Below, piece by piece: positions 33,648 through 44,999 of a stretch of 64,000 nt of DNA. A program made the translations under genes and the position numbers. How positions within the stretch are numbered: position 1 is the first letter of the stretch; the number at the start of each line of letters is the position of its first letter. The stretch spans positions 2,542,001-2,606,000 of the forward strand of contig NZ_CP152389.1 of NCBI RefSeq assembly GCF_038806765.1, given 5' to 3'. The DNA is from Mucilaginibacter sp. CSA2-8R (lineage in GTDB: Bacteria > Bacteroidota > Bacteroidia > Sphingobacteriales > Sphingobacteriaceae). A model generated the notes under the pieces. It was not told the origin of the DNA. It searched no databases and worked only from the letters and a program-made list of their open reading frames with translations.

Positions 33648-36600
33648 TTACTTCTTGATGAGTTTATACACTTTTTCTTTGCCATCTACCATCAGATGCA
33701 TCGAGTAAACGCCCATGCTTAACGCTGTCGCATCTAAGCGTACCACACCCGACTGTGCCGTAAATTGCTGATTAAGCTTCAATGCTCCGGTACTTACATC
33801 ATACAATTTGATGGTCGCTTTGCTAACTATTTCCTCGCCCAGGTTAACATAAATAACGTCCTGGAAAGGGTTGGGGTAAGGCAACTGCTTATCAGTTTGC
33901 ACATAATATTCTTCGAACGTGCCCTGGCAAGGTTGGTCGGTTGTTACCGTGACTTTGTTACTACCCGACTGTAAAGGTACTGTGATGCTGCTGGCCGAGG
34001 TTTTATAAACCGTGCCGTTGAGTGTGACGTTATAATTATTTCCACCAGCGAGTGCCAGAGTCAACATCCCGGATGCTTTATCGGTACTGGCATACACCGA
34101 AAGGTCTTTTGGTTCGCTGATAACGAGGTCAAAGCACTGACGGAAGTCGGGTTGCCCGGTTACTGTAATACAAACATTGTAGGTTCCTGGCGGAAAACCC
34201 GGCACACTTAAACTGTCTTTAAAAATTGATGGCCCGATTGAAACCGGCCCTCTGATAAACGCGCTGTAGTTTTGCAGCTCGGTTGCTTTGATGGCTATAA
34301 CACCGTTGTCCTGACCTTTACAAGTGATGTTAGTGCCAACTACTTTGAAATTTGTAGCAGGTAAATTAAATACTGAAGTCAGTAGTACAGCTTCGCTACG
34401 ATCTTTCCAACCATCAACTGCAATGTTAACACTGTAGTAATCGCCCTCGGTTGCCGTGTAAGTGGCACCGGTAGCACCTGGGATTTCAAAATTTCCTTTC
34501 ACCCATTGGTAAGTATAACCTTGACCAGTACTGGCTTTTAATAATACACTTTTACCTTTGGCAAAGGTTGTTGGTCCGTCAACCGTAATTTGAGGCCTGG
34601 GTATAAATCTAAATCCGGTTGCAGTGGTAGTACCTAACGGCGTAGTTACCGTTATACGGCCATCGTTTTTAATTATCTCGGGCACTGTAGCCAAAATGCT
34701 ATACCTGTTAGATACACTAAATGAAGCTGCCGGTGTGCCACCAATGGTTACTGCTGTTGCTCCATCTAAAAAGTCTCCTGAAATGTAGATATTATTCCAT
34801 GCGCCTCCTGTAAGTCTTCTTTCAGAACCTGCTGTTGTAGGCGTAAAGTTATCAATAACAGGTCCAGCAATAAATCTAAAATCTCTTGGCTGTACGGTTC
34901 CAGTATTCCCAACTATCTGGAGTTGGCCAGCAGTTACCCTGCCCGGTATGAAAAACATTACTGAGTCTGACAGGACAGTAAATGATTTAACGTTGTAACC
35001 ATTGATGTTAATTGATTTTACATCGTTAAGGTTACTGCCCTTTACTGTCACGGTGTCTGCCGCACGTGCATTAAGCGGTGTAATTGATTTGATGATAGGG
35101 CTTGTATATTTAAAGCCCGGATAAGTAACAGTTCCGGCTGCTGTGGTGATTATAATATCACCGCTTCCTCCGTCACCCAGTCCTACCATTAATTGGGTAA
35201 GCAATCTGTCGGCTCTAACGGTGACTGGTTTTACACCGCCTATGGTGATATCGGTAAAGTTAGTTATGCCTGTGCCAGTAATGGTTATTGTAGTCGCACG
35301 ACCGCCAGTCATTGGACTCACAGATGTTATAACAGGTTTGCTAACAAAATTAAAACCGGATAAAATTGCTTTGCCATTAGGAGTTTGCACTGTAATGTCG
35401 CCGCTCTCGCCGTTTCCTAAAACTGCTTCGATTAAAGTTGGTGAAATCACTTTAAAAGATGCTGCAGGTTTACTGCCAAACATTACAGCGGACGTTAATT
35501 CGAAATTTTTACCTGCGATTGATATAACTTGTCCTTCGTACGGGTCGCCTTTAATTCCGGTAATTTGAGGCAGGGGAGGAGTTGCATTAACGGCAATAGT
35601 AACTTTGGTTGAGCTGCTGCCTCCAGCGTTTGTTGCTGTGACCGTGTATTCTTTTTGCGCTGATAAAACTGTTGGCGTACCGCTGATAATACCTGTAATT
35701 TTGTCAAATACCAAACCTGAAGGGAGAGCTGGCGACAAGCGATAACCATTGATGGATACTTTTTTGATTCTACCGTTTTCGGTAATGTACAGCGTGCCGT
35801 CTGCATAAGTAATGCCATTCGGAAAAATAGCAGTAACCGGAGATGCTGTTGGATTGAATGCGGGCAAAGTTTCGACACTACCATTGGTAGTAACTTTCCG
35901 GGCAACGTAGCTGCTCTGATCTGTTACAAAAAGATTACCTTCTTCGTCGATGGTAACATACGAAGGAGAAAAAAAGCTTTTAGACGCATCAGTATTAGTT
36001 GCGACGAAAACACTTGTTGTGCCGGTAGGCGTAATTTTGCGTATTTGATTGTTGCCACTTTCGGCAACGTAGATGTTACCCACAGCGTCAACCGCTAAAC
36101 CTTTAGGTTGGTTTAAATTGCTTGCTAACGTAGTTACGTAAGCGGTGTTCGATATCTTACGTATTTTTCCTGCGGCGGTTTCAGAAACATAAAGATTTCC
36201 ATTATCATCTGCTGCAATGTATCTCGGGTCGCTGAAACTTGCACTTGTAGGCGCTCCGTCTGTCGAAGCATTTGTTCCGCTGCCGGCGTAGGTGGTCACA
36301 ACTCCACTTGGGATAACCCAACGTATCTTTTTATTGCCGGCGTCTACTACAAAAATACCTGATGCAGCAACTGCAACGTCTGTTGGGCCATTGAAACTTG
36401 CCGCTGCCCCCGAACCGTTTGCACTGCCCGAAAGCCCGCTACCTGCCAATGTAGTTACAGAACCATTAGCACTTATAAAACGGATGCGATTATTGTAGGT
36501 ATCTGCCACGTAAAAATTGCCTTTTTGGTCAGCAGATATACCGCTGGCGTTTGCAAATCTTGCGGTATTTGCGTCGCCGTCGGCAAAGCCACTACCAGAG

Positions 36601-39600
36601 CCTCCGCCAGAAAACACTTGGGTAAATGTATTGGCATCATTAACCGGGCCACCAGTGTTGTTGGGCGACAAAGGGGCAATTGGGGTATTGATGACAAATG
36701 GCGTTGAACTGCCATAAGCAATTTTAGGTGCTTGCGGCAATTTGACTGATAAATTAAGAGTTGTTGCACCTGCACCGACGATATTAGCAGCTGTTATAAA
36801 ATAATCGGTAGCAGCTAAAAGCGTTGCCGGCGTTCCGGATAATGTCCCGGTCTTATTGTCGAAGCTTAAACCTGGTGGCGGCTCGGGACTTATGGTATAA
36901 CCTGTAACATCTATTGAACGGATAAGCTTGTTGCCCCAATCGGTTACATAGATTTTCCCTGCAGCATAAGTTACGCCAGTAGGCTGACTAAATAATGCAT
37001 TGTTGCCTACGCCATTTGCATTACCACTATTACCTGTCCAGCTACCTGCGATAGTTTTTACAACACGTTGGGGCGAAATAGCGCGGATGGTACTTGTACT
37101 GCGGTCGGCAACATAAAGCGTCCCAGCTTTATCTATGGTAAGGCCATATGGCTGCGAAAAACTAGCTTGAGTGCCAACGCCGTCAGCATAGGAAGAACGG
37201 CCGCTGCCGGCAAATGTGGTTGCTATACCGGATGGTGTAATTTTACGAATTACGTTGCCGATAGCTTCGCTAACAAAAACGTTTCCGTCGGTGTCAACGG
37301 CTATACCTGCGGGACGGAAAAAGCTGACCGCGCTACCCGTGCCATTAGTTGATCCGGCAGTTCCGTTACCGGCAAATGTGGTCACTACGCCATCCAGTGT
37401 TACCTTGCGTATAAGATTGTTGCCGTAATCGGCAACATACAAATTGCCGTCAGGCCCTGAAGCTATGCCGACAGGCTGATTAAAACTGGCTGATGTTCCG
37501 GTTCCGTTAGTAGATCCGGCTGTTCTGCTACCTGCAAGCGTAGACACCGTGCCGTCACGTGTAATTTTGCGAATACGGCTCGTACCCTGGTCAACAACGT
37601 ATATATTTCCGTCTTGACCTACGGTAATGCCAATTGGCGAGTAGAAACCGGCTGCAGCGCCAACTCCATCCTCAGAACCCGGAATGTTGCCAGCCAGCGT
37701 GGTTACATTACCGATCGGTGTAATAACCCTTATTTTACCCGGATTTTGATCGGTTACGTACAGATTGCCCTGTTCATCGGCGGTAATGCCGACAGGATTG
37801 TAAAAGCTCGCCGATGTGCTGTAACCATCAGAAGAGGTAGCCTGTCCATTACCAGCTACTGTAATAGTATTGCCGTAATTTGATGCGGCTACCACGCCAC
37901 CTTTGTTGCTGGGTGTAAGTGATGTTATTGTTGTACCCGCCTCAAAATTTGATGGTGCCTGGTATGAGATTACCGGCGACTGCATGTATTCAAAACCATC
38001 CGAAGAACTCTTGCCGAAAGGTGTTGCGACAGTAACAGTACCTGATTTAACTCCATCAGGTACAGTTGCAACAATAAGCTTTGAGGAAACCACGACAAAC
38101 TGCGTTACCGGGACACCACTAATGGATACCGCATTTGTTTCTAATAAATCGCTTCCGTTTATTCCAATTTTCAGCCCGGATGTAGCCGGTGCAGGCTTCA
38201 CTGAGATAATTGTCGGCCCGGCTCTGTAAACAAAACCTTCTTTATCATAACTTCCAAAACTGTTAGTAACCGTTACATTTCCGTTTCTTGCATTTCCAAC
38301 AGTAGCCACAACTCTTGTCGGTGAAACTATATTAAAATTGGTGGCGGATACTGCGCCAAAGCTTACTTTAGTAACATTGTCAAAATTGTATCCGTCAATC
38401 GTAACCTTAAAATCAAAGCCGGCTGTTTTTGGTGCGAAAGATTTAATTATCGGTGATGGCCATACCGCAATTGCATACCATGACTCAGAGCCATCCACTT
38501 GGTCGTCAACACCATCAGCGTTGGTGTTAAAGGCCGTTACCGCAACTGTTTCAGTATTTGAAACCTTGTTAATAGTATAGGTAGAGTCCGTCGCCTTTAC
38601 TTCAGCAGAATGTTCATAGGTAAACGCGTCAATAAATCCCCAATAAATTTTGTAACCTTTTATATTTGTTGATGAATTTTTGACCCAGCTGATTTTCATG
38701 CCTCCATTAGCGTAGTTTTTAACCACATTATCCGGGGCCGATACGGGTGCGGTAGTTGATGGCGAGTTTAGTATTGGTAAATAGGTGATTTTGCCTTTTG
38801 GGTTGGTATTTTCATAAACTGCGTCGCTAACCTGCCGACCGCTTTCTAATTCGTAGAAATTATTGTCTGCAGCAATTTGGTTTAGATTGAAACCTCTGAT
38901 AGCAAAGCCTTTTGGTTCCAGAAAATTGTTACGATTAATTTGATAGTCAACAGCGGCATTATTTGTTGTAATTGAGTTTAAAAGTCCGTTGAACAAACTG
39001 TTTTTTAGTGTGACTACACCTGCAACGGTTGGACTTTTGCCGATATTTATACCACTAATTTTAAGGTCTCTGACCGCTGATATTTCTGAGTTTTCGATTG
39101 ATACAGGCCCCACATCGACTAAGAACAATGGATTGTATCCATTTTTGTCAAGTAGGGGCTTAGTTGCGATAAATTTCGAATTTTTTATAGCATAGGTATT
39201 CGTTGTAGTGGATATTGGTGTGTTAAGCAAGATTGTATTGATTATGCTTACTTTACCGGTTGCGTTCGAAGTTAAATTCGAACTGTTAATGATAAAGGAG
39301 TTTTCAATCTTGCAGTTATCTAAGCTTAGGCCTGCATCGCAACATCCAACAAAAAAAGTACAACCTCTCGAAAAACTCTTACTTAAGTTAATACCGCCTG
39401 TTTGGGAGTCACTGATAATTGAAGAATTATATATTTGAGAATTTGATATATTGATAGGCTCAGCATCGGTTGAGGAACTCCGGAAAGTGGATTCAATAGC
39501 CAAGCAGCCTGTTAACTCTAATCTTGCAGTTGCTTTGTAACCATTGGTTGTAATGTAACTTTTGCTAAGATTGGCGTTGGAAACCGTCAGTGAACCTGTA

Positions 39601-40028
39601 TTTCTCGAAGTTGTGGGAGAGGCGGATGTTTCATTGCCAACACGCAAGTTGTTTATACCTACACCATCGCCTTTGAAGCTGATGAAACTTAAAGTTGACG
39701 TACTTAAATCAGCTTTTTGAAAATCGAGAAAAAAAGCGGACGGCGAACTTGTATTCTTGAAAATAATACTGTCAGACTTATTACCGATAGCGGTTAAGGC
39801 CCCGTTAATTAATATTTGCGATTGACTTTTTCTTTCAACGGTAACCCCCGGTTCTATAGTTAGGGTGAAGCCTGCTGGGACATTTACGTCACCCGTAATG
39901 ATGTAAGGGCTTTTAGCTTTAGTCCAGGTTGTATTGGCAGTTAACGCTCCGGAAACGTTGGTTTGTGCGTAACTAAAATTTACGAAAACAAGAGAGAAAA
40001 AAAAAGTGAAGAGTAAACGTTTATCCAT
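33648..40028 (-). CDS. Giant secreted NHL-propeller/IPT-TIG protein with T9SS sorting domain
   Basis: The 2126-aa protein has a signal peptide (1-21), a right-handed beta-helix-like region (about 25-420), an FN3-like domain (430-520), IPT/TIG domains (about 524-700), a six-bladed NHL propeller (about 713-1045; repeats of the type DGNLYVADYGNNLIRKVT), a He_PIG-type Ig domain, a second six-bladed NHL propeller (about 1130-1430), another Ig domain, about five IPT/TIG domains (1490-1810), an Ig-like domain and a type IX secretion C-terminal domain (about 2046-2126; PYPNPFQDVIYVNL). It is secreted across the outer membrane and attached to the surface. No enzymatic motif is visible, so adhesion or ligand binding is likely. 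The following FN3 lipoprotein gene is coupled to it. Confidence 0.92.
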   Translation of the reverse strand: MDKRLLFTFFFSLVFVNFSYAQTNVSGALTANTTWTKAKSPYIITGDVNVPAGFTLTIEPGVTVERKSQSQILINGALTAIGNKSDSIIFKNTSSPSAFFLDFQKADLSTSTLSFISFKGDGVGINNLRVGNETSASPTTSRNTGSLTVSNANLSKSYITTNGYKATARLELTGCLAIESTFRSSSTDAEPINISNSQIYNSSIISDSQTGGINLSKSFSRGCTFFVGCCDAGLSLDNCKIENSFIINSSNLTSNATGKVSIINTILLNTPISTTTNTYAIKNSKFIATKPLLDKNGYNPLFLVDVGPVSIENSEISAVRDLKISGINIGKSPTVAGVVTLKNSLFNGLLNSITTNNAAVDYQINRNNFLEPKGFAIRGFNLNQIAADNNFYELESGRQVSDAVYENTNPKGKITYLPILNSPSTTAPVSAPDNVVKNYANGGMKISWVKNSSTNIKGYKIYWGFIDAFTYEHSAEVKATDSTYTINKVSNTETVAVTAFNTNADGVDDQVDGSESWYAIAVWPSPIIKSFAPKTAGFDFKVTIDGYNFDNVTKVSFGAVSATNFNIVSPTRVVATVGNARNGNVTVTNSFGSYDKEGFVYRAGPTIISVKPAPATSGLKIGINGSDLLETNAVSISGVPVTQFVVVSSKLIVATVPDGVKSGTVTVATPFGKSSSDGFEYMQSPVISYQAPSNFEAGTTITSLTPSNKGGVVAASNYGNTITVAGNGQATSSDGYSTSASFYNPVGITADEQGNLYVTDQNPGKIRVITPIGNVTTLAGNIPGSEDGVGAAAGFYSPIGITVGQDGNIYVVDQGTSRIRKITRDGTVSTLAGSRTAGSTNGTGTSASFNQPVGIASGPDGNLYVADYGNNLIRKVTLDGVVTTFAGNGTAGSTNGTGSAVSFFRPAGIAVDTDGNVFVSEAIGNVIRKITPSGIATTFAGSGRSSYADGVGTQASFSQPYGLTIDKAGTLYVADRSTSTIRAISPQRVVKTIAGSWTGNSGNANGVGNNALFSQPTGVTYAAGKIYVTDWGNKLIRSIDVTGYTISPEPPPGLSFDNKTGTLSGTPATLLAATDYFITAANIVGAGATTLNLSVKLPQAPKIAYGSSTPFVINTPIAPLSPNNTGGPVNDANTFTQVFSGGGSGSGFADGDANTARFANASGISADQKGNFYVADTYNNRIRFISANGSVTTLAGSGLSGSANGSGAAASFNGPTDVAVAASGIFVVDAGNKKIRWVIPSGVVTTYAGSGTNASTDGAPTSASFSDPRYIAADDNGNLYVSETAAGKIRKISNTAYVTTLASNLNQPKGLAVDAVGNIYVAESGNNQIRKITPTGTTSVFVATNTDASKSFFSPSYVTIDEEGNLFVTDQSSYVARKVTTNGSVETLPAFNPTASPVTAIFPNGITYADGTLYITENGRIKKVSINGYRLSPALPSGLVFDKITGIISGTPTVLSAQKEYTVTATNAGGSSSTKVTIAVNATPPLPQITGIKGDPYEGQVISIAGKNFELTSAVMFGSKPAASFKVISPTLIEAVLGNGESGDITVQTPNGKAILSGFNFVSKPVITSVSPMTGGRATTITITGTGITNFTDITIGGVKPVTVRADRLLTQLMVGLGDGGSGDIIITTAAGTVTYPGFKYTSPIIKSITPLNARAADTVTVKGSNLNDVKSININGYNVKSFTVLSDSVMFFIPGRVTAGQLQIVGNTGTVQPRDFRFIAGPVIDNFTPTTAGSERRLTGGAWNNIYISGDFLDGATAVTIGGTPAASFSVSNRYSILATVPEIIKNDGRITVTTPLGTTTATGFRFIPRPQITVDGPTTFAKGKSVLLKASTGQGYTYQWVKGNFEIPGATGATYTATEGDYYSVNIAVDGWKDRSEAVLLTSVFNLPATNFKVVGTNITCKGQDNGVIAIKATELQNYSAFIRGPVSIGPSIFKDSLSVPGFPPGTYNVCITVTGQPDFRQCFDLVISEPKDLSVYASTDKASGMLTLALAGGNNYNVTLNGTVYKTSASSITVPLQSGSNKVTVTTDQPCQGTFEEYYVQTDKQLPYPNPFQDVIYVNLGEEIVSKATIKLYDVSTGALKLNQQFTAQSGVVRLDATALSMGVYSMHLMVDGKEKVYKLIKK

Positions 40029-40102
40029 ATAAATTGCTAAAGGCCAGGCCTAAAGATATATGGAATAAATTAATCGATAGATTTATTATTATAATTTAAT
40101 TA

Positions 40103-40110
40103 CAAAGATA
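40103..40110 (-). promoter_or_regulatory. -7 box of the giant-protein gene
   Basis: Minus strand reads TATCTTTG, a full TAnnTTTG match, about 75 bases before the start codon. Confidence 0.5.
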
Positions 40111-40163
40111 TTAGACATATCTTAAGAGATAAAAATATAGTGCAAAGTGTAAAATAAGTTCGT

Positions 40164-41582
40164 TTATTTAGCGCTAAGCGTTTTACCGTTAACCGTCACG
40201 TTCTTAAACTCCATATCTTTCACATAATCAACTTTCACCGGCGTTTTCACGTTGCGGATGTTGCAGTTAATCAATTTTAAATTTTGTACTGGCGACTCTT
40301 TGTAAGCATTTACAAACACGCCATAAGTTCCGCCTTGGTTCACGTCAAGGTTTTGAACCCATACATTACGTATAACAGGCATAAAATTGCCCGGCTTTTC
40401 GTAAAACATGTTGCAATGCACAGCAGCCGTTTTATAAATGCCTACATTAATGTTATCCATAAACACGTTCTGTATAATTCCACCACGTGATGAACTGGTT
40501 TTGATGCGCAAAATAATATCCATATCCGGGCTGCTCATCTGGCAGTTAATGGCGTATATATTACGGGCGCCACCGGCAATTTCGCTGCCTATTACCACGC
40601 CGCCATGTCCGTCTTCCATGCGGCAACCCTCAATCAGGTGGTTTTCGGCCGGGCGACCAAAAGCACGGCCATCTTCGTCCCGCCCGGACTTTATGGCAAT
40701 ACAGTCATCACCTGTGTTAAAGTAGCAATCTTTGATAAGCACGTTGCGGCAGGCATCAGGGTCGCAACCATCGGTGTTTGGCCCATGCGAATTAATTGAA
40801 ACCCTCTCGACAATTACATTATCGCACATTACAGGCCCTATAAACCACATAGGCGAGTTAATAAGTTTAACGCCCGAAATGAGCAAATTCTGGCATTCGT
40901 AAGGCTGAATCATGTAAGGGCGCAAATAATAGCCATCACCAAAAATGCGCTTGCGGGCATCTACTTTATTGTGCATTAAAGTGTGCAGACTGTCGCGTCC
41001 GGTTTTCTGGTTTGGTAAGCCTGGTTTCCAGCCATGTTCGGCGCTTCCTTTCCATACCCACCAGTCCAAATCGCTCGCATTACCATCGATGGTGCCAGTG
41101 CCGGTAATGGCTATATTTTTTTCATGGTAAGCATAAATCTGCGAAGTGTAATTCATGCAATCCATACCTTCCCAGCGCACCAAAGCTAGGGGGTAATCTT
41201 TTTTATCTTTACTAAATATAATGGTGGCACCCTCGCTTAGGTAAAGGTTTACGTTGCTTTTGAGGTATACTGGCCCGGTAAAGAATTTACCGGCCGGTAC
41301 TACAACCCGGCCGCCACCTGCGGCATTACAACTTTCTATCGCTTTTTTAAAAGCAGCTGTATTTTTAGTTACTCCATCACCTTTGGCACCAAAATCTAAA
41401 ACATTATAATCTTTATTTTTAAATACGGGTGCCTTAATTTGCCGGCGTAAAGCTTCAATTTCATGCAGAGGTTGATTAGCTGATGTCCATACTTTTGGTT
41501 CATCTGCAAATTTTGACGACTGCAATAAAACAGCAACCAGAGCCAACGAGGGCAAGGCAAACAGAAGCTTTTTGTAACGCAT
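40164..41582 (-). CDS. GH28 polygalacturonase-type glycoside hydrolase
   Basis: The 472-aa protein has an N-terminal membrane or signal segment (6-24), then a pectin-lyase-like start (YNVLDFGAKGDGVTKNTAAF near 59) and the GH28 active-site motifs NTDGCDP, TGDDCIAIKSG, GHGGVVIGSE (His) and RIKTSSSRGG. All catalytic Asp residues appear kept. It would cleave galacturonan or a related pectic chain in the periplasm or at the cell surface. It stands alone and not in a polysaccharide-utilisation locus. Length is normal. Confidence 0.94.
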   Translation of the reverse strand: MRYKKLLFALPSLALVAVLLQSSKFADEPKVWTSANQPLHEIEALRRQIKAPVFKNKDYNVLDFGAKGDGVTKNTAAFKKAIESCNAAGGGRVVVPAGKFFTGPVYLKSNVNLYLSEGATIIFSKDKKDYPLALVRWEGMDCMNYTSQIYAYHEKNIAITGTGTIDGNASDLDWWVWKGSAEHGWKPGLPNQKTGRDSLHTLMHNKVDARKRIFGDGYYLRPYMIQPYECQNLLISGVKLINSPMWFIGPVMCDNVIVERVSINSHGPNTDGCDPDACRNVLIKDCYFNTGDDCIAIKSGRDEDGRAFGRPAENHLIEGCRMEDGHGGVVIGSEIAGGARNIYAINCQMSSPDMDIILRIKTSSSRGGIIQNVFMDNINVGIYKTAAVHCNMFYEKPGNFMPVIRNVWVQNLDVNQGGTYGVFVNAYKESPVQNLKLINCNIRNVKTPVKVDYVKDMEFKNVTVNGKTLSAK

Positions 41583-41742
41583 AGGTATAAAATAGGTAGC
41601 GGCTAAGATACACGATTTAGTCGGCCCTCCGGGTTGCGTTTAACAAATGTTAGTCACTTATCTCACAGCGTCCTTAAATAAAAGCTTAAATTAGAGGTGT
41701 CAGACTTACGTGGAATGCATTGCTGAGTTTACCTTGTTTTCT

Positions 41743-44049
41743 TTATTGAGGTTCTGTCAATTCGCTTGGCTCTGCTAACAATTGGTTAATTCTTCCGGTG
41801 GCTAATGTTTGTGCCCATTGCGACAGCTTATGCATCAATTCTTCAGGTTTTACCGGTTTACCGATATAATCATCCATGCCGGCAGCAAGGCAGATCTCGC
41901 GATCACCAGTTAAGGCATTGGCTGTCAGCGCAATAATTACTGGCTGCGATATTGCCATTTTTCTAATCATGCGGGTTGCTTCAAGACCATCAGTGTTTGG
42001 CATCTGCACGTCCATCAACAGCAAGTTATAGTTGCCGGAGTCTATTTTATTTATGGCAATTTGCCCATCTTCGGCCAGATCTGGTTTATAACCCATGCGT
42101 TGCAGCATGTGCGAAATTACTTTTTGATTGATTTGGTTATCTTCAGCTATCAATATATCCAACGGGTAGCGCAAGCTAAAATCTTGAGGTATTTTACGAT
42201 GGGCTGTTGGTGCAATAGTGGCGTTTTCGCTGGTTTGCAAACTATGTAAAACATATTTACTTAATGCATACTGCTTAATTGGTTTAGTAAGGATGTAGCT
42301 AAACAGATGCACGTTTTCGGCCTTGCGCTCATCCCCAATTGAGCTTAATAAAATAACCGGAATGGCAGGGTGACGTTCTTTAACCAGCCTTGTAAATTGT
42401 ATGCCATCCATAAAAGGCATCTGTGCATCTGTGATGACGAGGTGATACACCGGATCCTGAGCCAGTATAAACAAAGCTTCGGCGCCTGATGATACGCTTG
42501 TAGGCAACAAGTTCCAGGTACGGAGCTGGCTATCCAGAATAGTTCGGTTGGTCAGATTATCATCAATCACCAGAACTTTTTTGCCTGCTTGTGATGACAT
42601 ATCGAAAACAGTGTACGGGATGTGTGCATCTTTACCTTCTTTAACATCAATGTGAAAAGAGAAAACTGATCCCATACCGGCTTCACTACTAACGCTGATT
42701 TCTCCGCCCATGAGTTTTACCAATTTGTCTGAAATAACCAAGCCCAAACCAGTACCTCCGTATTTCCGGGTGGTAGAAGAGTCAATTTGGCTAAAGGCTT
42801 TAAACAAACGCTCCTGCTTTTCTTCCGGGATGCCTATCCCGGTATCACACACCTCAAAAAAAAGTGAAAAGGAGCCGTTAATTTGCATCTCGTTTCTGCT
42901 GATCTTAACAACAACTTCACCCTCCGGTGTAAACTTAATGGCATTACCCACCAGGTTGGTCAATACCTGGTGCAGCCGTAATTTGTCTCCAGATATTTGT
43001 TGAGGCACATCTTCCTCTATATAATAGGCTATTTCGATACCCTTGTCGCCTACCTTGGTACTAAATATGTCCAGTACTTCTTCTATGCAAGCCCTCAAAT
43101 TAAAATCTTCCTGCTCCAAATCCATGCTACCAGCTTCAATTTTCGAAAAATCAAGGATGTTGTTGATCACCGTGAGCAAGCTATCGCCGCAGTTGGTGAT
43201 AGTATCGGTGTACATTTTTTGCTGATCGGTAAGCGGTGTTTCGGCTAAAAGGGCCGACATGCCAATCACTCCATTCATTGGTGTGCGTATTTCGTGGCTC
43301 ATGGTAGCCAAGAACACGCTTTTTGCCTGGTTTGCCTTTTCTGCTTCCCGGCGCGACAAATCGAGCTGATCATTTGAAGTCAGGAGCTCTTCGTTTAGCA
43401 TTTCCAGCCTCTCATGGCTTACTTTACGCTCATGGCTTAGGGCAGCTTCTTTTTCAAGCTCTTTCATGGTCACGGTTTGCATAATCTGCTTCTCGTTCGT
43501 CCGTTTTAGTTCGTAAGCCCATAGACCACAAACAAAGAATATAATGGCTGTGAGCAATATGTGCACTACAAAGGTTTGTACATCAAAGTAATTGAGTTGC
43601 GTAAAAAAAATGCCGTCTACTCCCGAGTTTTGCAGGTAGCTGAATAACGCATGGTGTACACCAACCACTACCAGTATGGGTAATTGCAATTTCCAGTTTT
43701 GATACGTGATCAGGATAGCGCTACCAATAAAGGCAAAAAAGTGCATCTCGAACATGCCATGCATCTGGTATATAAACTGAGCCATAAAGATGCCCAAAAC
43801 AGCACTAAATACATATTGGCATAGCGTTGAGTTAGGCAGCGCTAATTTTACCGAATAATAGGCCAACAATGACAAGCCGCCGATTGAAATAGCCATAAGC
43901 CAGGTATCGTAAAAGCTGGCCAGTATCAGTCCGACCAAAAAATAGCCTATGAGAAAAAACTCCGCAAACCGGTCTGACCGTTTTTTTGAATCGGCGCGGT
44001 ATTGGGCACTGTAAGAAGCATAATCAGAACTTAGATTTTTTAGGGGCAT
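41743..44049 (-). CDS. Membrane-bound hybrid histidine kinase with two receiver domains
   Basis: The 768-aa sensor has about six membrane helices in residues 25-185, a coiled coil (190-240), HisKA with [11 protein letters not shown] (H near 250), HATPase (about 350-470; DNIL.. replaced by [35 protein letters not shown]) and two receiver domains. Both receivers keep the acceptor Asp: VITDAQMP near 538 and LLMDVQMP near 677. There is no DNA-binding output, so signal must leave through another protein. Its ligand is unknown. It is preceded by a thioredoxin-fold gene in the same direction by 22 bases, so the two may be co-expressed. Confidence 0.94.
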   Translation of the reverse strand: MPLKNLSSDYASYSAQYRADSKKRSDRFAEFFLIGYFLVGLILASFYDTWLMAISIGGLSLLAYYSVKLALPNSTLCQYVFSAVLGIFMAQFIYQMHGMFEMHFFAFIGSAILITYQNWKLQLPILVVVGVHHALFSYLQNSGVDGIFFTQLNYFDVQTFVVHILLTAIIFFVCGLWAYELKRTNEKQIMQTVTMKELEKEAALSHERKVSHERLEMLNEELLTSNDQLDLSRREAEKANQAKSVFLATMSHEIRTPMNGVIGMSALLAETPLTDQQKMYTDTITNCGDSLLTVINNILDFSKIEAGSMDLEQEDFNLRACIEEVLDIFSTKVGDKGIEIAYYIEEDVPQQISGDKLRLHQVLTNLVGNAIKFTPEGEVVVKISRNEMQINGSFSLFFEVCDTGIGIPEEKQERLFKAFSQIDSSTTRKYGGTGLGLVISDKLVKLMGGEISVSSEAGMGSVFSFHIDVKEGKDAHIPYTVFDMSSQAGKKVLVIDDNLTNRTILDSQLRTWNLLPTSVSSGAEALFILAQDPVYHLVITDAQMPFMDGIQFTRLVKERHPAIPVILLSSIGDERKAENVHLFSYILTKPIKQYALSKYVLHSLQTSENATIAPTAHRKIPQDFSLRYPLDILIAEDNQINQKVISHMLQRMGYKPDLAEDGQIAINKIDSGNYNLLLMDVQMPNTDGLEATRMIRKMAISQPVIIALTANALTGDREICLAAGMDDYIGKPVKPEELMHKLSQWAQTLATGRINQLLAEPSELTEPQ

Positions 44050-44071
44050 GTGATATATAACAGTTTGGATA

Positions 44072-44668
44072 TTACTTAATACATTTTGGCAAACTGCAGC
44101 CGTAAGCCGTAGCAGCTAACCGGTTAAAACGGCCAGGGCCTTTATGGTTTAAAAGTGAGTCTAACGCTATGCGGGCAAACTCCGTTTTCGTATTTGTGCA
44201 GTATCGAGTTGTGTTATAATTGCCCCGGTAATAGAGCTTGCCTTGAACGTCTATAATAGCGGCTTGCGGGGTTGAGTAAACACCACAGCTTTTTGCCAGG
44301 GGTGCATCGTCTATAACCGGAACGCTGAGATTAAACTTTTCTTTAACCTGTGCTGCACTATACTTGCTGTTATTCATTAAAACCACTACAAAATTGGTTT
44401 GGTCACCATAGGTAGATATCAGCGTTTTGAAATGTTTGATGTTGAACCTCGAGCAAGGGCAATCTGGGTTGAAAAAGTGTAACAAAAGAGGCTTACCATT
44501 TTTAGGAGCAATGCTTTTACCTAATTTAATGTGCTGACCTGTGTTTACCTTGACATAACCAGCTGGTACGGGGGTAGGTAGATTATAAATATAGTCGTTG
44601 TACCAAAATAGGCTGGCGACCGCCATGAGAATAATTCCCAGCCAGACAAATACCAAAGCTTTTTTCAA
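44072..44668 (-). CDS. Membrane-anchored thioredoxin-fold protein
   Basis: The 198-aa protein has one N-terminal membrane anchor (5-26) and a periplasmic thioredoxin-like domain with an atypical active site: [13 protein letters not shown] (CPC-S instead of CxxC, near residue 70). [18 protein letters not shown] text ([15 protein letters not shown]) supplies the cis-Pro loop. Extra Cys occur near the C-terminus (GCSLPKCIK). It is probably a thiol oxidoreductase, resembling the DUF6436/TlpA-like group; partner unknown. It lies 22 bases upstream of the histidine-kinase gene. Confidence 0.78.
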   Translation of the reverse strand: MKKALVFVWLGIILMAVASLFWYNDYIYNLPTPVPAGYVKVNTGQHIKLGKSIAPKNGKPLLLHFFNPDCPCSRFNIKHFKTLISTYGDQTNFVVVLMNNSKYSAAQVKEKFNLSVPVIDDAPLAKSCGVYSTPQAAIIDVQGKLYYRGNYNTTRYCTNTKTEFARIALDSLLNHKGPGRFNRLAATAYGCSLPKCIK

Positions 44669-44999
44669 TTCCTTATTAAATATGTTGAAAATTTTTTAAG
44701 CAAAGACGGGAGACGACTTAGCGACACTTGAATATCTTAAGTCTTAGCGGTAACATTTGCGTAAATAATAACCTATTATACGAAACGAACTCTAAATAAG
44801 ATGTTCTAACATGAAAAAATAAATCAAATATTGATGGATTTAACTAATGAACAATTGTTTGTTATCTAACGGTTTATGAGGTTAGTAAAATGTGCCCATT
44901 AAAGCATTTGCGATGCTGTCGTTAATAATACAAAAGCTGTTATCTCAATTGCTCTGTCAGCTCATACTGCGAATGCGAATTGATTGGGGGGTATCAAAA
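44669..44999. other. Intergenic region
   Basis: No convincing gene; a 64-residue plus-strand frame at 44892-45086 overlaps the end of the FUSC gene and looks like chance. No terminator hairpin is evident after the FUSC stop. Confidence 0.4.

Noticed and set aside
35143..35568. 141-residue plus-strand frame
   Set aside because: Antisense to the IPT/TIG part of the giant protein, and its composition mirrors that repeat.
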